This document shows positions 62,301-64,000 of a stretch of 64,000 nt of DNA, piece after piece. Numbering within the stretch: position 1 is the stretch's first letter; each line of letters begins with the position of its first letter. The stretch is taken from assembly GCF_020085105.1 (NCBI RefSeq), contig NC_058045.1:16031833-16095832 (forward strand). The letters run 5' to 3'. A program made the position numbers and the translations under genes. This DNA comes from Siniperca chuatsi (Eukaryota; Chordata; Actinopteri; Centrarchiformes; Sinipercidae). The notes under the pieces are model-generated. The model was not told the origin of the DNA and ran no database searches. It saw only the letters and a program-made list of their open reading frames with translations.

Positions 62301-64000
62301 ACTCATTTACAATCTCAATTTTTAAAGAACGTCATTTACTTGTGCATAACAAATGATAATTAAAATTATCATGTGAAATTCATTATAAATTAGGCTTATT
62401 ATAGGCTGTTGCATGTGCCACCGCAGCACACTCACAGAGGAAAAAAGAAAGTCATGGAGGGCTGACTACATGAAGGAACAGACACTGAATGAGTCAGCAG
62501 GTTCGAGTATATATGTATGTATATATATGTCCAATTTCTATTTTCTTAAACAAATTCCTGCTATGATTTTCCAAAAGTAGGGAAAGCCATTGTTCTGCAC
62601 TGTTAACAGTTACTTACCATGTCTAAAAATAAAATGCTTTACATGCTATATATGCAATACATGCAGCTGTATTTGCATGTGAGTGTATGTTACATCGCCT
62701 AAAGGGATAAGTTTTAGGGGAAATAAACTGTGGTTTGAGCAACAATCAGACAGTGGCGCAGCACTGAATACAGCTCTAATTTCCAAGTGTGAATAGTGGA
62801 TCACCTCTGTACATAAGTACAGATGTGTTTAATCCTTTTTGTGCTCCTTTATCTCAACTTTTAATACCACCATTAAAGATTAACTCGTGAAAACATGCAT
62901 TCATTTAGCACTGTCAGTTACTGAATATTAAGGTTACTGAAAAGTCTTCATATTTGATGTCCTATAAATGTGCTCCGTGGATGAAGTGAATGGGTGCAAT
63001 GTGATGAGTCAGAATTTATTGAAATGAGCCAAATACAAAATCAAAAATACATATTTTTCCTCTTACCTGTAGTGCTATTTATGTGTCTGCATTTTTTTAA
63101 TATAATGGGACTACATGGCACTCAGCTTGTGGTGCTCAAAGCACCAAAACAATACATTTGAAAAACTCAACAGCAATGTCTCTTTCCAGAAATTATTTGT
63201 TGTGAGCAGTTTCATGTAGGAACTATTTTCTAGGCCTGTGGATTATCTTGAGTAACCGGGTCATGATTTCTGGAAAGAGACATTGCTGTTTGCTATTTTT
63301 CAAATGTATTTTGTTTGGCACTTTGAGCACTACAAGCCGAGTGCCATATAGTCCCATTATATTCAAAAAATGCAGACATCTCTACGACCGATATCTCCAA
63401 ATCTCGGCAACTTCCACCAAAACAATCTAGATGGATAAATAGCGCTACAGTTAAGAGGAAAAATATATATTTTTGATTTAAGGGGGGAAATGTCCCTTTA
63501 ACAATAGAGCGCTGTGGTAGCACAGAGATGTGGTAAATAAAACACTGTTCATTCAAAGTATTAATTAACAAACCTATTATGCGTCCAGCCAGGTAGTGGT
63601 GGTGTAAAATTTTCCTGAGCCACTAATTAACATGTGCACACAAATCATCAGTGTCCTGTGGTTGTGTTTCAGGTGTGTAAAGGGTGAAGGCGAAATAGAG
63701 AAACTACAGGCCAAGGTGGTGGAGCTGAGGAGGAAGCTGGATGACACGACAGCAGCCATGCAGGAGCTTGGCAGAGAGAACCAGTCGCTCCAGGTCAGTC
63801 AGAAAAGTTGTACAGTGAAAAAAAATAATAAAAAAAAACACTAAAATACAGATATGTTTGGCAGCATTTGTCAACAGTTTGTCTTAGGATGCTTTATTGC
63901 AGACACTCTGATTGTAAGTCCTGCTATTGGTGCTTTTAGATCAAGCAGTCACAGTCTCTGACCAGGAAGTGGGCCGAAGATCACGAAGTGCAGAACTGCA
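47353..64000 (+). CDS. eea1: Early endosome antigen 1 (3' partial)
   Basis: Predicted coding exons: 47353-47376, 49650-49727, 49861-49973, 50072-50126, 50221-50286, 50419-50449, 50528-50632, 50903-51024, 51980-52135, 53080-53094 (uncertain), 53356-53472, 54922-55260, 55932-56081, 56533-56652, 57291-57494, 57756-57956, 58059-58172, 58365-58520, 58663-58802, 59015-59345, 59497-59598, 59682-59876, 60038-60220, 60485-60670, 60761-60892, 61333-61518, 61628-61866, 63673-63793, 63940-64000. Phases agree throughout and give about 1347 residues before the edge. The N-terminus MLRRILQ and C2H2 finger (Cys38, Cys41, His54, His59) form the Rab5-binding end. The rest is a very long coiled coil close to human EEA1 (LEQVLRQIGDKDQKIQNLEA; QSDFYGKESEVSALRQDLK). 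The window ends at EDHEVQNC, just before the PI3P-binding FYVE domain. EEA1 tethers early endosomes through Rab5 and PI3P. Confidence 0.97.
47377..49649 (+). other. eea1: eea1 intron 1 with GCTAAC/GTTAGC motifs
   Basis: The first 750 bp are dense in TTAGCTA, GCTAAC and ACGTTAGC strings (about 47700-48110), like the start of ube2n intron 1. The 164-codon open frame at 49237-49731 runs through the exon 2 acceptor in a different frame and shows no known domain; it is taken as chance. Confidence 0.65.
49861..49973 (+). CDS. eea1: eea1 exon 3: Rab5-binding C2H2 zinc finger
   Basis: Encodes GFICPQCMKSHNSAEELFKH and then YELFH, a C-x2-C-x12-H-x4-H zinc finger. This is the N-terminal Rab5-binding module of EEA1. 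The exon ends inside an Arg codon (phase 2) before a gtgata donor, and the next exon starts at 50072. Confidence 0.93.
51025..51979 (+). other. eea1: eea1 intron 8
   Basis: About 950 bp, nearly half of it a LINE-derived remnant on the minus strand (51400-51830). The exon 9 acceptor (cccctag) ends at 51979. Confidence 0.65.
51400..51830 (-). repeat. LINE-derived remnant (L2-like)
   Basis: The minus strand translates to fragments such as LFTLLPSGKRYRSICCRTTR and SSFFPQAVRLLN, which I recognise as part of a high-copy fish LINE-associated sequence. Further right on the plus strand is GTCGTCTGCCAACTTCAC, another hallmark. The reading frame is not intact. Confidence 0.6.
53080..53094 (+). CDS. eea1: Candidate 15-nt microexon of eea1
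   Basis: ATTCGTAAACTGGAG is flanked by a pyrimidine-rich acceptor (ctctttcttcaag) and a gtaaac donor, and encodes Ile-Arg-Lys-Leu-Glu. Both neighbours are phase 0, so it can be included or skipped without a frame change. Human EEA1 has no residues here (SSEATISQL against TSE plus MTISQL), so it would be an optional insertion into the coiled coil. It is short enough to be chance. Confidence 0.4.
53473..54921 (+). other. eea1: eea1 intron 11
   Basis: A 1.45-kb intron without a recognised repeat family. It has several short open frames on both strands (53569-54389), none with similarity to a known domain. Confidence 0.6.
57503..57534. repeat. Compound (AC)n(TC)n microsatellite
   Basis: An AC run passing into a TC run, starting 9 bp after the exon 15 donor of eea1. 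Confidence 0.9.
59877..59878 (+). other. eea1: Non-canonical GC splice donor in eea1
   Basis: Exon 22 ends GTCAAGAAG and the intron begins GCAAGT. The rest of the donor is a full consensus match, as is usual for GC-AG introns. The acceptor at 60036-60037 is a normal CCAG. Phase 0 is kept across the junction and the protein stays aligned to EEA1. Confidence 0.75.
61867..63672 (+). other. eea1: Last large eea1 intron in the window
   Basis: A 1.8-kb AT-rich intron that contains the long foldback element 63040-63478 about 200 bp before the acceptor. Nothing else is recognised. Confidence 0.65.
63040..63478. repeat. Long foldback (inverted-repeat) MITE
   Basis: The left arm 63040-63192 and the right arm 63266-63478 are diverged reverse complements around a loop of about 73 bp. 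Paired phrases include AGCAATGTCTCTTTCCAGAA against TTCTGGAAAGAGACATTGCT, and TATAATGGGACTACATGGCA against TGCCATATAGTCCCATTATA. The right arm has about 55 extra bases (around 63380-63435). No coding frame is present. Confidence 0.85.

Overview
This is a vertebrate nuclear DNA window, almost certainly from a teleost and probably a percomorph. The genes are split into short exons with GT-AG introns. The proteins are close to human orthologues but have fish-type substitutions. The non-coding DNA is rich in small non-autonomous transposons, dinucleotide tracts and the GCTAACGTTAGC-type motif that I associate with spiny-rayed fish genomes. There are no prokaryotic genes, CRISPR arrays, rRNA or convincing tRNA genes.

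Layout, left to right. (1) 1-1985, +: the last four coding exons of a vesicular glutamate transporter, best match slc17a8 (VGLUT3). (2) 5.2-20.3 kb, +: a complete bile-acid receptor gene, nr1h4 (FXR), 482 aa with the upstream start. A second, TATA-driven first exon lies inside intron 1. (3) 21.7-24.2 kb, -: a two-exon gene for a small protein with two tandem C1q domains, probably secreted. (4) 25.4-31.3 kb, +: ube2n (Ubc13), 154 aa. (5) 34.5-46.3 kb, +: nudt4, a diphosphoinositol polyphosphate phosphohydrolase, 189 aa. (6) 47.4 kb to the window end, +: eea1, 29 predicted coding exons (one a 15-nt candidate), stopping just before the FYVE domain.

These genes do not form an operon or pathway. 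The order reflects vertebrate synteny: slc17a8-nr1h4 is one conserved pair and ube2n-nudt4-eea1 another conserved block. In human both lie on 12q but several Mb apart. The double-C1q gene sits at the junction.

The accessory content is mobile DNA. It includes a compact repeat family of four copies, three of them with 13-15 bp target-site duplications and one forming a perfect 40-bp hairpin. There is also a hAT-type MITE with 8-bp duplications, an element with perfect 13-bp terminal inverted repeats, a long foldback element in the last large eea1 intron, a nested insertion in nudt4, and L2-like LINE remnants. The most interesting gene-level points are the dual-promoter layout of nr1h4 without the mammalian MYTG alternative donor, a Tyr-to-Phe change in the FXR ligand pocket, a fixed extra residue in Nudt4 where mammals splice alternatively, a candidate 15-nt microexon and a GC-AG intron in eea1. 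I found no convincing wholly new biological system; the repeat family is the closest candidate.
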